The notes below the pieces were generated by a model. The model did not search any database, was not told the origin of the DNA, and saw only the letters and a list, made by a program, of their open reading frames with translations. 64,000 bases of DNA, taken from the NCBI GenBank assembly GCA_036320915.1, contig JAXBDG010000006.1:992001-1056000 (forward strand), written 5' to 3'. This DNA comes from Linnemannia elongata (lineage: Eukaryota > Mortierellomycota > Mortierellomycetes > Mortierellales > Mortierellaceae). Position numbers and translations under genes: made by a program. Every line of letters begins with the position of its first letter. Positions within the stretch are counted from its first letter, which is position 1. Positions 25,153 to 37,500 of the stretch are shown here, in pieces.

Positions 25153-25161
25153 CTATTTAAA
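25153..25161 (+). promoter_or_regulatory. TATA-like element of the chitin deacetylase gene
   Basis: CTATTTAAA lies about 290 bases before the ATG at 25450, followed by a pyrimidine-rich leader (about 25190-25445) that is close to pure C/T just before the start codon. This resembles the promoter of the second subtilase. Confidence 0.4.
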
Positions 25162-25449
25162 GCGGCATGGATCCCGCTGGACAATCTTGTACCATCTCTC
25201 CTTTCTCTTCTACTCTTCTCTTCTTCCTCTCACCTCCACCCCTTCCCGTCTTTTTTTATCTTCTCTTTACGAACTTACAGCCCTCTCAATTGAACATACT
25301 TGTTGAATTGCCCCTCCTTGACAACTCCCGTCAGCAAGCTAACGTCCACAACCACTGCATTTAAAAGCTCCCCTTCCTCACTGTATCCTTCCTCTTCTTT
25401 CCTCAACTCTCCATCTCTCTCTCTCCCTCTCTCTCTCCCTCTATCCACA

Positions 25450-26685
25450 ATGGTCAAATTCTTTGCTTCTTCTCTCACTGTCCTCGTCTTGACCTTGGCC
25501 GCTGTCAAGGCTCAGACTACTATCGACATCACCAAGTACCCCGCAGTCAACCAAATCCCCCCCATCAACTCACCCGAGGTCCAGGCTTGGCTTAAGGAGA
25601 TTGGTGACCTCTCTGGAGCTCCCAGCATCCCACTTCATAAGGGCGATCCTCCAGCATGCCCTAACCCCCCTATCCCCAACGAGTAAGTCCTTTGATTTTC
25701 CTTTACGGCTCTGGCATTTCCGGCGTCTTTTTCTTGAATGGCAGTAATAAGCCTGTAGTTTCTAATTCGTTCGTTGCCCTGCCTTGCTTTCCCTAAACAC
25801 CTCATTTACAACAATAGGTGTTACTGGACTTGTGATGGATGCGCCGCTGACGATATTACTGCCTGCGCTGCTCCCAACACCTGGGGTTTGACCTTTGACG
25901 ATGGGCCCTCCACCGCCACTCCAACCCTGTTGGACTATTTGAAGACCAACAAGCATTCTGCTACCTTCTTCTTGATCGGTTCCAATGTCATCCAGTACCC
26001 TGCTACCGTCAAGCGCGAGATCGCCGAGGGCCACCACTTGGCTTCCCACACCTGGTCCCACCACGCCCTCACCACCTTGTCCAATGAACAGATCGTTGCT
26101 GAGATGAAGTGGACTGAGAAGGCCGTCATGGAGGCCACTGGTCTCCGCCTCAAGTACATGCGTCCTCCCTATGGTGATATCAACAACCGTGTCCGCTATG
26201 TCCTCAAGAAGCTCGGCTACATCCCTGTTGACTGGACTGGCGATGCCTTTGACACCAACGACTGGCAGATGCCCACCATGGCCGAAGACAAGGTCATTGC
26301 TACCTTTACAAAGTCCCTCGATGCCTACGTCGCTTCCAACAAGACCAAGGGTTTCTACTGTCTCGAGCACGACCTCAACACCCTCACTGTCGGTGCTGCC
26401 CAAAAGTTGATTCCTCTTGGTGTTGCGCGCAAGATCAACATTGCTTCGGTTGCCCAGTGTGAGAGCGATCCTCAACCCTACCAGCTCGGTGGTACTGCTC
26501 CTATGCCCTCGGTCTCGGGCGTCACCCCTTCAGTCACTGCCACCTCTGGCTCTGTTACTCCCACCGGCTCTGCCGCCGCTGGTACCCCCACCGTCGCCAA
26601 GCCTAGCAGTGCCAACGTCGAGTCTGTTAGTGCGATCTCTGTTGCCGCTGCTGCCCTTGCAGCCGCCGCTGTTATCTTTGCATAG
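25450..26685 (+). CDS. Chitin deacetylase (carbohydrate esterase family 4), GPI-type
   Basis: Exons 25450-25682 and 25818-26685 give 366 residues. A signal peptide (about 1-21) is followed by a linker and a NodB/CE4 domain with all five motifs. These are TFDDGP (Asp105/Asp106), SHTWSHH metal ligands, RPPYG, a DW...DTNDW segment, and LEHDLN near the end of the domain. The family removes acetyl groups from chitin to give chitosan, a main wall polymer in Mucoromycota-type fungi. The C-terminus has a Ser/Thr/Pro-rich stretch and a final Ala/Val hydrophobic segment (about 345-366), typical of GPI attachment, so the enzyme should act at the cell surface. The single 135-nt intron splits the Glu before CYWTCDGC. 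Codon use is biased toward C-ending codons, suggesting good expression. The role is firm; anchoring is inferred. Confidence 0.95.
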
Positions 26686-26820
26686 ATCATAGAACCTTAG
26701 TAATCATATCATACATATCATAGCTTAAAGTAAAAAGGGTTTAACTGCCATCATACTTATTGTGCTGTTACCCACAAGCAGCAACGTCTTCTAAAGCACA
26801 AAGAGATGAATATGTTTATT

Positions 26821-29800
26821 TTATGGTGTACATCTATTAGCCCACGACGGCTGAGTTGCGAGCGCTGGTTCCCCGGTAGCGACATGGACAGGCATTTGTC
26901 CTGCTGGGATAGCGCTGGTCGGTATATGCTGGGACGGGTACATAGGTGTCGGGTACCCAACGAGTTGAGGAGTCAATGGAGGGGTCATCGCCAGCTGGGG
27001 CATCATGGTCGGTTGTTGAAGACCCATTCCCATCCCCATGACGTTCAGTGGACTCATATTCATGCCCATACCCAAGCCCATTGCTGTGGTCAGTACAGGG
27101 GCCGCTGGTAATGCAAAATGCATGGGGGCACCGTGGTTGACCATTGAAACCTGCTGCTGCTGTTGTTGTTGTTGTTGTTGAGGAGAGGCAACACTCACTG
27201 TCGCCATGCCAGGTGTCAATGAAGAATTCGTCGCTGTTGTAGTCGAGGCCGCCACTGCTGCTCGGGCTTGCTCTAACTGCTGCTGAAGCTGTTGTTGTTG
27301 TTGAAACAAGAGTTGTTGCTGTTGCATGCGAATCTGCTGTAACTGTTCTAGCTGTTGCTGGTTCTGTTGTTGCTGTTGATGTTGTTGCGCGCTCTGGCTC
27401 TGCAATAGTGCTAATGGAGACACTTGGTAGTTCGGTGGTAGCTGTTGAATTTGTTGTAGTTGCTGTAAATTGTAGAGCTGTTGCTGCTGAATCTGAAGCT
27501 GTACTTGTTGTTGCTGATATTGTTGATGCTGCATGGCCACCGAGAGCTCATGGGTATAGCCCAAGGTCGATCCAGTCGCTCCAAAGACTGGACTTGGGAA
27601 AGGAGACGCGTTGACGGTTGACTGGGCCACGGAAAACGGTCTCTGCTGCGGCGAAAAATTAAAGTAGCTAGCGCTAGAATAACGCTTGGAAGAAAGTCGG
27701 GGTCGTCCTTGGCTTCCTGGCTGGGGTCCTTGAGGAGCAAGTTGGGGTGAAGATTGTTGAATAAGCTGATAGTTCTGGAGCTGTCGGAAGAGTTGTTGTT
27801 GTTGCTGTTGTTGTTGTTGCTGCTGCTGTGATTTGACGGAAGAAATTGCTGCTGCGTTAAGAAGGTTGCCATGGCTGCCCGAGTACACGCCTTTGGCTTC
27901 TGATATGTAAGGATTATGGGCGGTCTGGATTTGGCTGCTTGAAAGGCGCCTTGAGTGAGATTCGATCGGGAGAAGTCCAGGGGTACCAGGATTCGGCGCA
28001 GCCGATGGATGAGTGGGATGTGGTCCTGCCATAGGACTACCATAATGTCCACTTGGGTCCCTTCGAGACGCTGGTCCTCGGACCTCACGGTCTCGAGCGT
28101 TGGGCAGAAGTGACTCCATTAACAAGGGTGAGCTCTGGAGTTGAGGCAGGACGAAAGGTTGAGACGTCGTCTGGGCCGGCATATGAGGCAAAGACTGGGG
28201 TGTCACTTCGGGCACTCCTTTCAGTCGAAGATTGGTCTGATAGTCCTTTCGATGTTGCTGAACAAGATTTGTCAAGGCTGGATCCAAGTTGGCATCGCGT
28301 GAATACGAGTCCCTCTTGGCATTTGGAGCCTGAAAGCAGACAGTGGATTTCTCACGATCGATTCTCGACACAAGGGTCTCTGAGACAATTAAAGGCGTGC
28401 TGCTCCGTCTTGGGGGTGTGGTTTTAGCAGCTGATGGGAGCATCGAAGACGCGTCGTTCACGGTACTCCTTCGGACCCGAAGATGTTCCTCCATGGGTGT
28501 TGTCGAGCGGGGAGAGCTGTTGTGGGTGTTATCAGAATTGTCTCGAGAGTGGGATGATGAGGTTGTGGCGGAGTGAAGGACAGGAGACCCTGACGGTGTG
28601 TATTGTGGGTCTTGGCCATACGGACGAGAGGGTAGTTGATTTGAGTCCAAGTCCTCAGCGCCTAACATCGAAGAGCGGTTGCTGTGATTAATAAGGTTCG
28701 CGCCCGATGGGGATCGCTGCCGCTGGAGAGGGTGGTGAGACGATGTCGGCGTTGTAGGAGTCGAGGGTGCTGATGGTCCGGTTGAGGCTGAGTAACTCTG
28801 GTGGTTGCCTACATCGATGGTGCTTAACGAATTCTCTCTTGTTGCTGTTCTCCGGGTGTGTTTGGTATGTTGGACGCAGTGCCCTCCATTGGTGTAGGCG
28901 TATTCTGGGTTGGAGTTGGATTGTTGTTGGTGAATAGACATGTTGGGCGGATGCAGCTCCTGCTTGGACACGTCGTTGATGATCTCGATCGAAGGCAGCT
29001 TGTTCTGGTACGGAGCCCTTCCTGTGTTAGATGTCGATGTTGTCGCCTCACTTGATATTGAATGAGACGACTTTTTGGAGTTTTTGGATCCTCCACCAAA
29101 TAGACGCGATATCCTCTTAGCCAGGGTCACTATTCACCGACCAAAAGGGCGATATTTTTAGCATGCATATTTCATACAAGGGATCTTTATCATAGACTGT
29201 GGGGTTGGGGGATCACCTACACTTTAAAAAAGGGGTCTTGACTTTGGTCTTGTCAACAGATTCTTGCGGCTGGACGGGCGTAGGAGATATTGCAGTGGTC
29301 TGGTCCACGTCCATTCTTGAAATAGCTACTCGCAAATGAACGGACCCCCGCAATTATTCAAGAGCAGTAATATGTCAGCAAGGTGGTTAGTCTCGACAGG
29401 GGGGATGTGTTGTCCTTAGGAGACGCGTATGCAGAGGATGCAGCAAAAAGCGGGGCAGAAGTTCTATTGGTGTCTCAAAAAATAAACGATCCACACGTGC
29501 AGTTGTATGAAGTCAACAGTTGTGCATAGGGCATACCTCGTAAACTTTCTGCGGCGCTGTTTAACTTAACAAGTGGGCCAGACATGTACGTGGACTGGCG
29601 AGATGACTGGAGGGCCAAAGGTTCGTCATCGCTGTCTTCTGAATCGGAAGGAGAATATTGCTTCGAAAGCTTAGACCTATGTGTGGGTTGTCTTGGAGGC
29701 TGGGCACGAACAGGGTTATCTATGCCAAGTGAGGGTTGTATAAAAGAGTATATTCAAGGCTTAAATTCTGCCGTGGCTGAATATTCGTCTGCTTACGCCT

Positions 29801-30137
29801 GTTCAAGAAAAAGCGTTTTACCTGTCAGAGTGTATCGGATAAGTACAGGGGGAGGATCGTTGGTGGAGCTTCTTGAGCTGGTGCTTGAGGATGAGCTGGA
29901 AGAGCTTCGGCTCGAGTGTTGTGAGCTTTCAGACGATGACGGTCCATGAGAAGAGCATGCGGCCTGGGATCGAGAACGACTGGCTCCTTGGGTCGAGGAG
30001 GAAGTCATTGACTCGGAATTCTGGGGGGGATTTGTGTTCGGCTGCTGTTGCCTCAGATATTGGCAGTATTCGTTGTCACGATCGTGGACAGATATGCGAT
30101 TGTCAGTGCGCTTGTTGACTGGGAATGTTGAGGCCAT
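26821..30137 (-). CDS. Glutamine-rich, Ser/Pro-rich protein of unknown function
   Basis: Exons 29822-30137, 29537-29719, 29221-29325 and 26821-29129 (minus) with consistent phases (1,1,1) give 970 residues from ATG 30137. No known domain was recognised. The N-terminal exons are Ser-rich (a run of Ser and Thr near residues 70-100); a basic patch LTLAKRISRLFGGGSKNSKK starts the last exon. The rest is disordered, with several polyglutamine runs (27.15-27.5 kb and about 27.78-27.83 kb) and a Met/Pro-rich C-terminus. This composition resembles transcription-associated or RNA-granule scaffolds, but that is only inference. The reading frame stays open upstream of the ATG to an acceptor at 30266. That fits in phase with a donor at 30570 and a further coding-looking exon, so the true N-terminus may be longer. 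Confidence 0.72.
27150..27835 (-). repeat. CAG/CAA polyglutamine tracts
   Basis: Several mixed CAG/CAA runs encode glutamine stretches inside the glutamine-rich protein. Codons are mixed rather than pure, which slows slippage. Confidence 0.8.
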
Positions 30138-30721
30138 TCGAGATAATGGAAAGGAAGAGTAAGGCGACAGTGGTAGATGTAAGAAATGGGGTGGTAAATC
30201 GACGGTAGTTTCCGATCCTGAAAAACGAGACTTGTATCCAGGTGAGGGTGCACGGATGACTTGTCTCTCCAGAGACAATGCAAAAGACAGTGGCGATGGG
30301 ATCAAAAGAACGGGAAAGAGAAGAGAAGACAAAGAGGGAGATGAAGTAGATGGAGACGACGAAGAAAAAAGGGTAAAAAAGCAGGTGAAGAAGTCGAGGT
30401 GGAAACAGGGAGTAAAAAATGATCAAGAAATGTGAGAGAAGAGGTGTGCAATTAGGGTATAGGTGTATTATCCAGGATGGACAAGCCGAGGCTACCGAGG
30501 ACAGAAGAAAGAGAGAGAGGACAGAGGGAGATAACAGAATGGGAACAGGGGGAGAGGGCGAAGCGATTACCAAGTCGGGATCGCTAACTTTGTCGTCACT
30601 TCCTAAATATCCGAGCAAGGCAATTTTATTATTAGGTGAATAAAAGCGAGTCTGGTGTCTGTTGGAACGAATAATACAGCTGCAGTTGCATTGTTGGTGT
30701 CATCGCGATGGAGAGACGTAG

Positions 30722-30749
30722 AAAAAAAAAAAAAAAAAAAAAAAAAAAA
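30722..30749. repeat. Poly(A) tract, 28 nt
   Basis: Uninterrupted A run between the glutamine-rich gene and the GBD/FH3 gene. Confidence 0.85.
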
Positions 30750-33700
30750 CACGCCGTGAAAAAGGTAGTAGGAAAGAAGGACCAGTGGTTGAGACACATA
30801 TTGTCCGTGCAGGCACTGTTTCTTGATAGAGAATGACATCTCGCTCTTTGACAAATGAATGAGGTGACGATAGATGTGGTTGAGTAGGTGAATGGAGCAG
30901 AGAAGATAATTGATTGAAAGAGAGCAATAAAAACAGCTCCCCTCAAAGAGAACCAGGAGTTACAACTGGAGCAGGGGCTGGAGCTGGAGCTGGAGCAGGG
31001 GCTTTGGAACAAGAGTGAATAAGGCAAGATTGGGAAGGTGAGGCAGGAAGGAGGGCAAAGGAGAATGAGCCGAGAGCGCAAAGATGGAGGATTTAGGGCA
31101 CCATAACTACTGAGAGCCAAGGTTCCGGGACACGCGAGCAACTGGATGGATATCGTGTTCGTGTTTGTGGATCATTAAGACTTACAAACGATTGAAAAAT
31201 TGTTGCGATGACATATGGGACGAGGATGTGGATAAGAATAACAACCACGTCTCGAGATCAGTGGACGACTGACAATAAATATAGACAATATGGATTATCG
31301 ACTCCCTCCTACCCCCTCCTCATGCACGCTAAAGTGGACTAGCATTGTCTGCCATTGTCGTTGTTAGGGTCCCCTGCCTGTACCTGTTTGTCTCTGTTGA
31401 ACCCTGACAACCCTGACAACCCCCTTCATCTTTTTCTTCTTCGTCGTCGTCTTGCCTGCTTGCTTGATAACACCTGTCGATATTCCGAAGGATGCTCCAC
31501 CCCTGCTGTCAATTTATAAATGTTCGGTTGATTTGAACGAAACTGGGTGACGGAGAAGTAGCAAAGGAAGGGAAGGTAAGAGGGAAATGACAGGAGGAAA
31601 GGTCTGGACAATGTCGTTTCCATGTCTGCCGACGCCATTATTGCTGCATTTGTCCGACTCTTTCTCTCTCTCTCTCTCTTAGTTCAGGCAAAGAGTGGTG
31701 TTGCCGGTATAACCATGGAGATGGATGGGGCAGTGGACAAGGAACAACAACAAGAGGCAGGAAACATGAAGGAGGGAATGAGGCGAGACCAGGGGAAGAC
31801 AAAACAAGAAGAAAAAGGGAGGTATAGGTGGACCACCGTCAGATTCCTTGTCCCTTATCCTTTGTCCTTATCCTAAAACTCCTCACCCCACCTAGCCTTC
31901 AATACCTCTTGTTGTTTGCTGCAGCAGCATTTGCATATGCAATAAAAGTAGAGCCGAAGGCAGGAAGCAAGGAAAGAAAGGAAGGCGTCTGCACAAAGGG
32001 TATGATGGTTTTCAGCCCAAAAGAGGCCGACTCCTATAAACCAAGCGACCCTCGCGCAGGAAAGCTGGGCGCAAGAACCAATGACAAGTTGAGTTTAACG
32101 AAGATGATTGTTGTTGGGTATGCCGATCAATGGTCAAGACAATGTGCCTTTATCAGGGACAGACACATCCAAGTCCCCATCCCCTCTCCTCAAGTTTATA
32201 GTATTTATCCTCTCTCTCGCACACGATCTGTATGTCTCCATTGGATGTTACTAGGTTCATTGGGTACCATCGGATGCCACTGTAAACGGTGGCAGCTGTT
32301 TTGATGAAGGAAGGAGAGGGAATGATAATTCTCACAGAGCCTTTTTTTTTCCAAGCTGCGGATACCGACTTATCAAGAGTAATAATAAAATGAAGAGCGT
32401 GCGAGCAAAGTTGGATGTGAGCGTCTTTTCTTCTTTCTCCTCTGTGATGACCCAGGAGCGTAGGGGGGGGGAAAAGGTTGGGAAAAACAGAGACCGAAAA
32501 GAAAGTTGACGAGGGGAGCATATCTTCTTACCGGTCGTTTAGCAAAGCGAATGAGAAATACGTAGTTGTGTGTTCTGGTTGATGAAGCGCGGAGATGGTG
32601 TAGGGATCGATGTGAAATGAATTGCGAAATGAGCAGAGTGGGAGGACAAGTGTTTTTTATGTGTACTACGTTACAGGTGTAGAAAGGGGGATAGAAGAGG
32701 AAAGAGTAGGACGAGGACGAGGAAGAGTAGGACGAGGAAGAGTAGGACGACAGGGGAGAAGAAGGAGAGGAAGAAGTGGAAGAAGAAGAGAGCGAGATAG
32801 CAGTCAATTGCTCAGGGGGAGGAGGCTAGATAAAGAGAGAAGAAGCAAAGAGGGGCGAGAGAGAGAGAACATAGAAGACAAGAAAGGGAAGAGAGAAAAG
32901 ATACAAGAGAAGAGAACAAAGAAAGAAACAAGTAGACAAACTGGGACATGCGCCTTCCCTAAGATACTCTTTTTCTTTTTCTTTTTTTTTTTTTTTTTTG
33001 TTGCTGCATGGTGGCACAACATTGATCCATAACCGCTACTGAACCCCGACTGCCCACTGCCACCTTTCCACCTTTCCAGCCTTGTCTTCAGGGAATCGAC
33101 AACGAACGACGTTCTACTCTCAACTGTGTGATTTTCAGCGCCCGTCGAGAATTTACCTCATCCGATCCGCTCACTTGCAGCAAGGAAGGGGGTCACTCGG
33201 GAAGCTTTTGGAGACTATCTCCGCGACTAGCTTATCCCTATTGCCATCAATTGGAACGGCAGCGAGCCATCCTCCCTTCTTTCCTTCCCTCTTCTCACTC
33301 TTTATTCCTTCATAGCAACTCTTTTGAACACCGAAGCGTTACATTGGCGAAATATCTCAAAGGTACATCGTTTTATCAGAGGGAGATGCCCTTAACCGCA
33401 AAATACGCGCGGCTGTTTCATATCACAATAATAGCGTGTTCATGCGCTTGTGAAGCTTTCAAGTTCCTCGCCAATTGTTTTGTGTTGTTGTTGTTTATCG
33501 CAACCCTTTTTATTTTTGTTGGAATCAAAGGCAGGTTAAGACTTTCGTGAGTGGGGATGTTTTCAAAAAAAAAATTAGCTCTCGTGGTCTCCCACCTGGA
33601 ACGGACTCATTTCACCACAAGGCTAATGTCGAGGTGGTTTTGTTAACTAGGCTGAGAGCACCTATTATGTCCGAGGAACGGAATGACATAGACTACCATG

Positions 33701-34410
33701 TCTCGAACTAACATCGAAAGGAGCGCATTCAAAAATGCTCCACGACCGCACGTTTCAAAGTCCTGTAAACAAAGGGTCGAGCCGTTTAAAGCAATAGGAT
33801 ATGTCACTCCTCCTTTCAACCCTGGTAATCAGTAAGGCACAAAGATGGACAAGCATGTTGGGCTCTTGCGATTAAGAAGGATTCATCGGAAGTCCAGGCA
33901 CACCAACGAGAGTGAAGATGAATAGGGTTGCTGTGCTGCTCTCCCTATTCCCAGTTTGGGCAGTTCCTCAACCCTCTTTGACATCCTCCTTTGGTTCTGC
34001 ACTATGAAGTAGAAGGAGTTTTTTTTCGCTATGGTGGTTTGTCCTCGAAAACTGTCCTTGTTGAACGATTTCAATTGATCGTGTTTTCTTAGGACACAGG
34101 TGGTGAAAGTAGTGGTAAGAGAGAAGGAGAGTAGGGAGAGTGAATTGGAGGTGATCAGGTGGAGGAAAATTAGAAAAGTAAAGAAAATAAGGGGATGGGA
34201 GGGGGGGAGGGTCATGGTCATGAACACGGACACCACGGACACCACGGACACCAACAATATTGTTTGTCCAATGCAGGCCCACGTATGTGCAGTCGATATC
34301 GCTCACTCATTCATCCCTCACCTCATTGACAACATATCGAGTAGCGAACAGGAGAGAACTGACATTCTTCCCTTTTTCTTGAGCGAGAAAATAACAAACG
34401 GAAGAAAGCA

Positions 34411-34436
34411 CCCTTTCTTTCTTTCTTTCTTTCACT
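34411..34436 (+). repeat. (TTTC)n microsatellite
   Basis: About six TTTC units about 160 bases before the ATG of the GBD/FH3 gene, part of its pyrimidine-rich leader. Confidence 0.7.
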
Positions 34437-34595
34437 CTTTCTCGCTTTCTCTCCTTTCCACAAACCCCCTTCTCACCCCCAACCCCTTCTCACTCACAGA
34501 GCGCATAAACATAACCATACACAGTGAAGGTCTACGTCGATCGATCCCTCCCCTCACTTTTGTCTCTCCCTCGTCACTAAAAGAAACAGGCAACG

Positions 34596-37500
34596 ATGAT
34601 CGATTCAAAATCATCTTCAGCTCAAAACCACCACCACCAGCAGCAGGACCCACGGTCTACCTCGTCTGCCTCTCTCCTTCCACCACGCCCACTACACTCA
34701 AACAGGAACAGCATCGACAGCATCAACAGCTTCGTCAATGACAACACCAATAACCTTAGCCATAGCCATCCTCCTCCTGTCAAAGCTCGCTCCCCCCTCT
34801 CCAACCTTGGCGACCAAATTGTCAAGGCTGCTCGTCGACTGTCCATGACCTCTTCACCCAAGGAAAACAAAGACAGCAGCTACAATCCTCCACCTTCGCC
34901 TTCGTTCTTGCTCCGCTCAGGAACGACATCCCCGGACCTCCATCGCAAGCGTAATTCCACACTGGAGGAGCTCCAACAAGCAACGTCGCCTTCGAATAAC
35001 AACAACAAGAGCAAAGAGAGTAAGGTCAAGGCCAAGGACAAGAAGCCCCTGGTTAAGATAGACCTATTCAACCTACGTTCCAAAAGCAGCAGTAACAGCA
35101 ACAACAACAACAGCAATAGGAACAGCAGCGATAACAACAACTCATCCCAAGTCAACCTGACCGTGGGCACGCTTGAAAAGTCGCTGCCAGGATCATCGCC
35201 TCCGCCGTCGCCTCCGAGTAAAGAAACATTTCGGAAGTCCATGGGGATGTTTGACCGACATGTTATCTCCACCGAGGACGACCTCAGGCATGTCCCCCAA
35301 CAAAACAGCATTGTCCCAGCTCCTTCCTCCTACCCTATCCCTGTTGCTTTCCCTGCCCCTGCATCGAGGCTGGCGCTTCGAGAGGCGGTGTCACAGGAGC
35401 AACATAAGCAAGAGCAGCAGCAGAAACAGGATCACCAACAACAGCAGCAAGGTCGTCGTCAGGGGGAGGGAGGTCACACGGACACAGACAACCTTATGTA
35501 CGACCGAGAGCACGCGTATTCTGTCAAGCACCATCCTGCAAAGTCGCTGCAGTTTTTTGATTCCGCATTGCCATTACCTTCTACATCACCATTGCCATCA
35601 GCGAAGTCAAGAAACTTAGTGGACCAGACCAACCTTCATGGCATCTTACAACTTCCTCCACTTCCACCTCCACCACCGCAACAGCAAAAGCAAATAGCAG
35701 GATTCACAAGCGCGACGGGCGCCGACCTCTCTCAATCAAGTATCAGCAATGATCTGCAGGACAGCAGCTCCAGTATCGGCAGTGACCACAGTCTTGTCAT
35801 GGAGGACGTCTTTGAATTCTACGACAACCCCTCGGCTAATGATTCGAGCAACAACACTTCGCGGCAGTCTTCGATGAGGAACGACTCTACAGGAAACACA
35901 GCTACAACAGCAGCTTCGACTCAGCAGCGGAGAGAGCCTTCGGAAGACTGGACAATCGATCGATACCATCGTCAACAGCAACAACAACAGCAGCAGTCGT
36001 TAGGTGCGCCAGAGCAACATCAACGACCACCAGCCCCTGAACCATCCGACAAGAAGCCGCTGAGCGCTCTCGAGAGGATCAAGCGGCAACAGAAGCGCCA
36101 TTCGCAGGAGCAGGAGCGCCTTGCAGAATTGGTCCTGCCACAGGAATTAATGGTGCCACCTGGCATGGGCGTGGCTGGATATGCAGGTTCAGGAGAAAAT
36201 TACGTTTTACCCGTGCGGGAAGTTCCTCGAGACTTAGCACCCATTCAGCCCTTCCATCCTCTTGCAACAGCCTCTCAAGTGTCACCCCTGCCAATATTCC
36301 AAAACCACCACCAACAGCAACATCAACATCAACAAATTCGGGACGGTGGAGAACGTGGAAGTGGAAAGGCACCGATTGATCCAGGAGCGGCGATTATCGG
36401 TACCGACTCTGTCATGCTTGACCAGCTTCTAACACTGATCCCAGGACCTAATCGACCTCGTCTTCCTTCTCAGGTTGAATGGCAGCAAGGGATTGAAGAG
36501 CTGCGACAGCGGCGCAAGGATGCAGCAACGCTAACAAACTCGGTTGGGCGTCAAAACTCCAGTGGCAGCCGGCATAGTCAGGACTCCAGCACGGATGGTA
36601 GGAGTCGGCGTCATTCGATGCCAGATATGCCGCATGGACAGAGCCGAGTGGACCAGGAGAGACGGACTGGAGACAACTTTCGAAACCCGATGCTCATGAC
36701 TAGCAGCAGCAATTCTCCGTCATCCTCTGCTGCTGTAAACCTCAACACCCAATTGAGACGATCGGGCTTTGAAGACCGAGAACAGCAGTTGCTTCAGCCG
36801 CCGATCCAACGACAGTCGATTGCAGAAACACAGGCTATTGATGTCTCGATGATCTCTTCTATGGCTCTTGCAGACCCGAAAAGGGTGACTCGGAAACGCG
36901 CAGGAAAGAGAACATCTGCTTTAGACAGCCTTCAAGGACAAGAGCCTCCTTTGGCTAATCCTTCCGACACCATGGACGACAAGGTGGATAAAGATGTTGT
37001 GAACATTGCCTTTAGCGAGATGCTGGTAAGACTCAAACGTTTCTATTCACGAATGAGTCTCCTGTGAGGCATGCCAGACTGATGCATCTGTATGGCTTCT
37101 CTCTTTATTACCTTAGGCGACGTTCTCGTTGCTCCCGACTACTATTAGTCAACTGGAGTCATTACCCACAAACCGAAAGTGGGCGATGCTTCAATCCAAT
37201 GATGCGAGTCCGTCCTTACCGCAGGCCATACCTCCGCAGATCTTTGTTGACCTACTATTGGAATACTCGAACAAGAAGAAGCGATCGTCCCGAGACCAGT
37301 TCGCGTTTAACCTTGCAGCCATGACAGCCACCGCAACTGCGGCAGATTCGACTCCCAAACGACCCATGGGAATGTGGAAAAACTTCAGCGCCACCGATGT
37401 CACAAGTAGCAGTAACACCGTGTCTGCTCCGAGCGATACAACGGGATTAATACCACCGCTCCAACCAACTTTTCAACAACACCTTTCATCTCTGCTCGGG

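Larger units (their letters stand above)
22999..25449. other. Intergenic region between the divergent transporter and chitin deacetylase genes
   Basis: About 2.4 kb with no supported gene. It contains poly(A) runs at 23342-23371 and 23839-23866, a CAA/CAG trinucleotide stretch near 23937-23970, and purine-rich spacers. The right end is the deacetylase promoter with CTATTTAAAG near 25153 and a long C/T-rich leader. Confidence 0.5.
30138..34595. other. Long region between two divergent genes; possible 5' exon of the glutamine-rich gene
   Basis: About 4.4 kb. The left 130 bases can be read as an in-frame extension of the glutamine-rich gene. A minus-strand segment ending at 30571 with donor GTAATC reads IALLGYLGSDDKVSDPDL and joins in phase to the acceptor at 30266; no start codon for it was found. 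The rest is low-complexity: poly(A) at 30722-30749, Glu/Arg-rich purine blocks near 32690-32920, poly(T) near 32970-32999, and (CTTT)n near 34411-34432. Open frames here are simple-sequence artefacts. Confidence 0.45.

Noticed and set aside
9790..30749. Long poly(A) tracts as tails of retroposed elements
   Set aside because: No target-site duplications or element bodies were found next to the 28-33-nt runs; simple homopolymer expansion is enough.
30103..31141. Long Ser/Phe/Leu-rich minus frames (171 and 169 codons)
   Set aside because: Driven by purine-rich plus-strand simple sequence and the poly(A) run; they do not fit the in-phase exon chain of the glutamine-rich gene.
32373..33032. Ser-rich minus and Arg/Glu-rich plus frames
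   Set aside because: Both come from one GAGGAA-type purine block; typical simple-sequence open frames.
33128..33550. 140-codon plus frame with a hydrophobic end
   Set aside because: Start context, composition and lack of any family or splice evidence do not separate it from chance.
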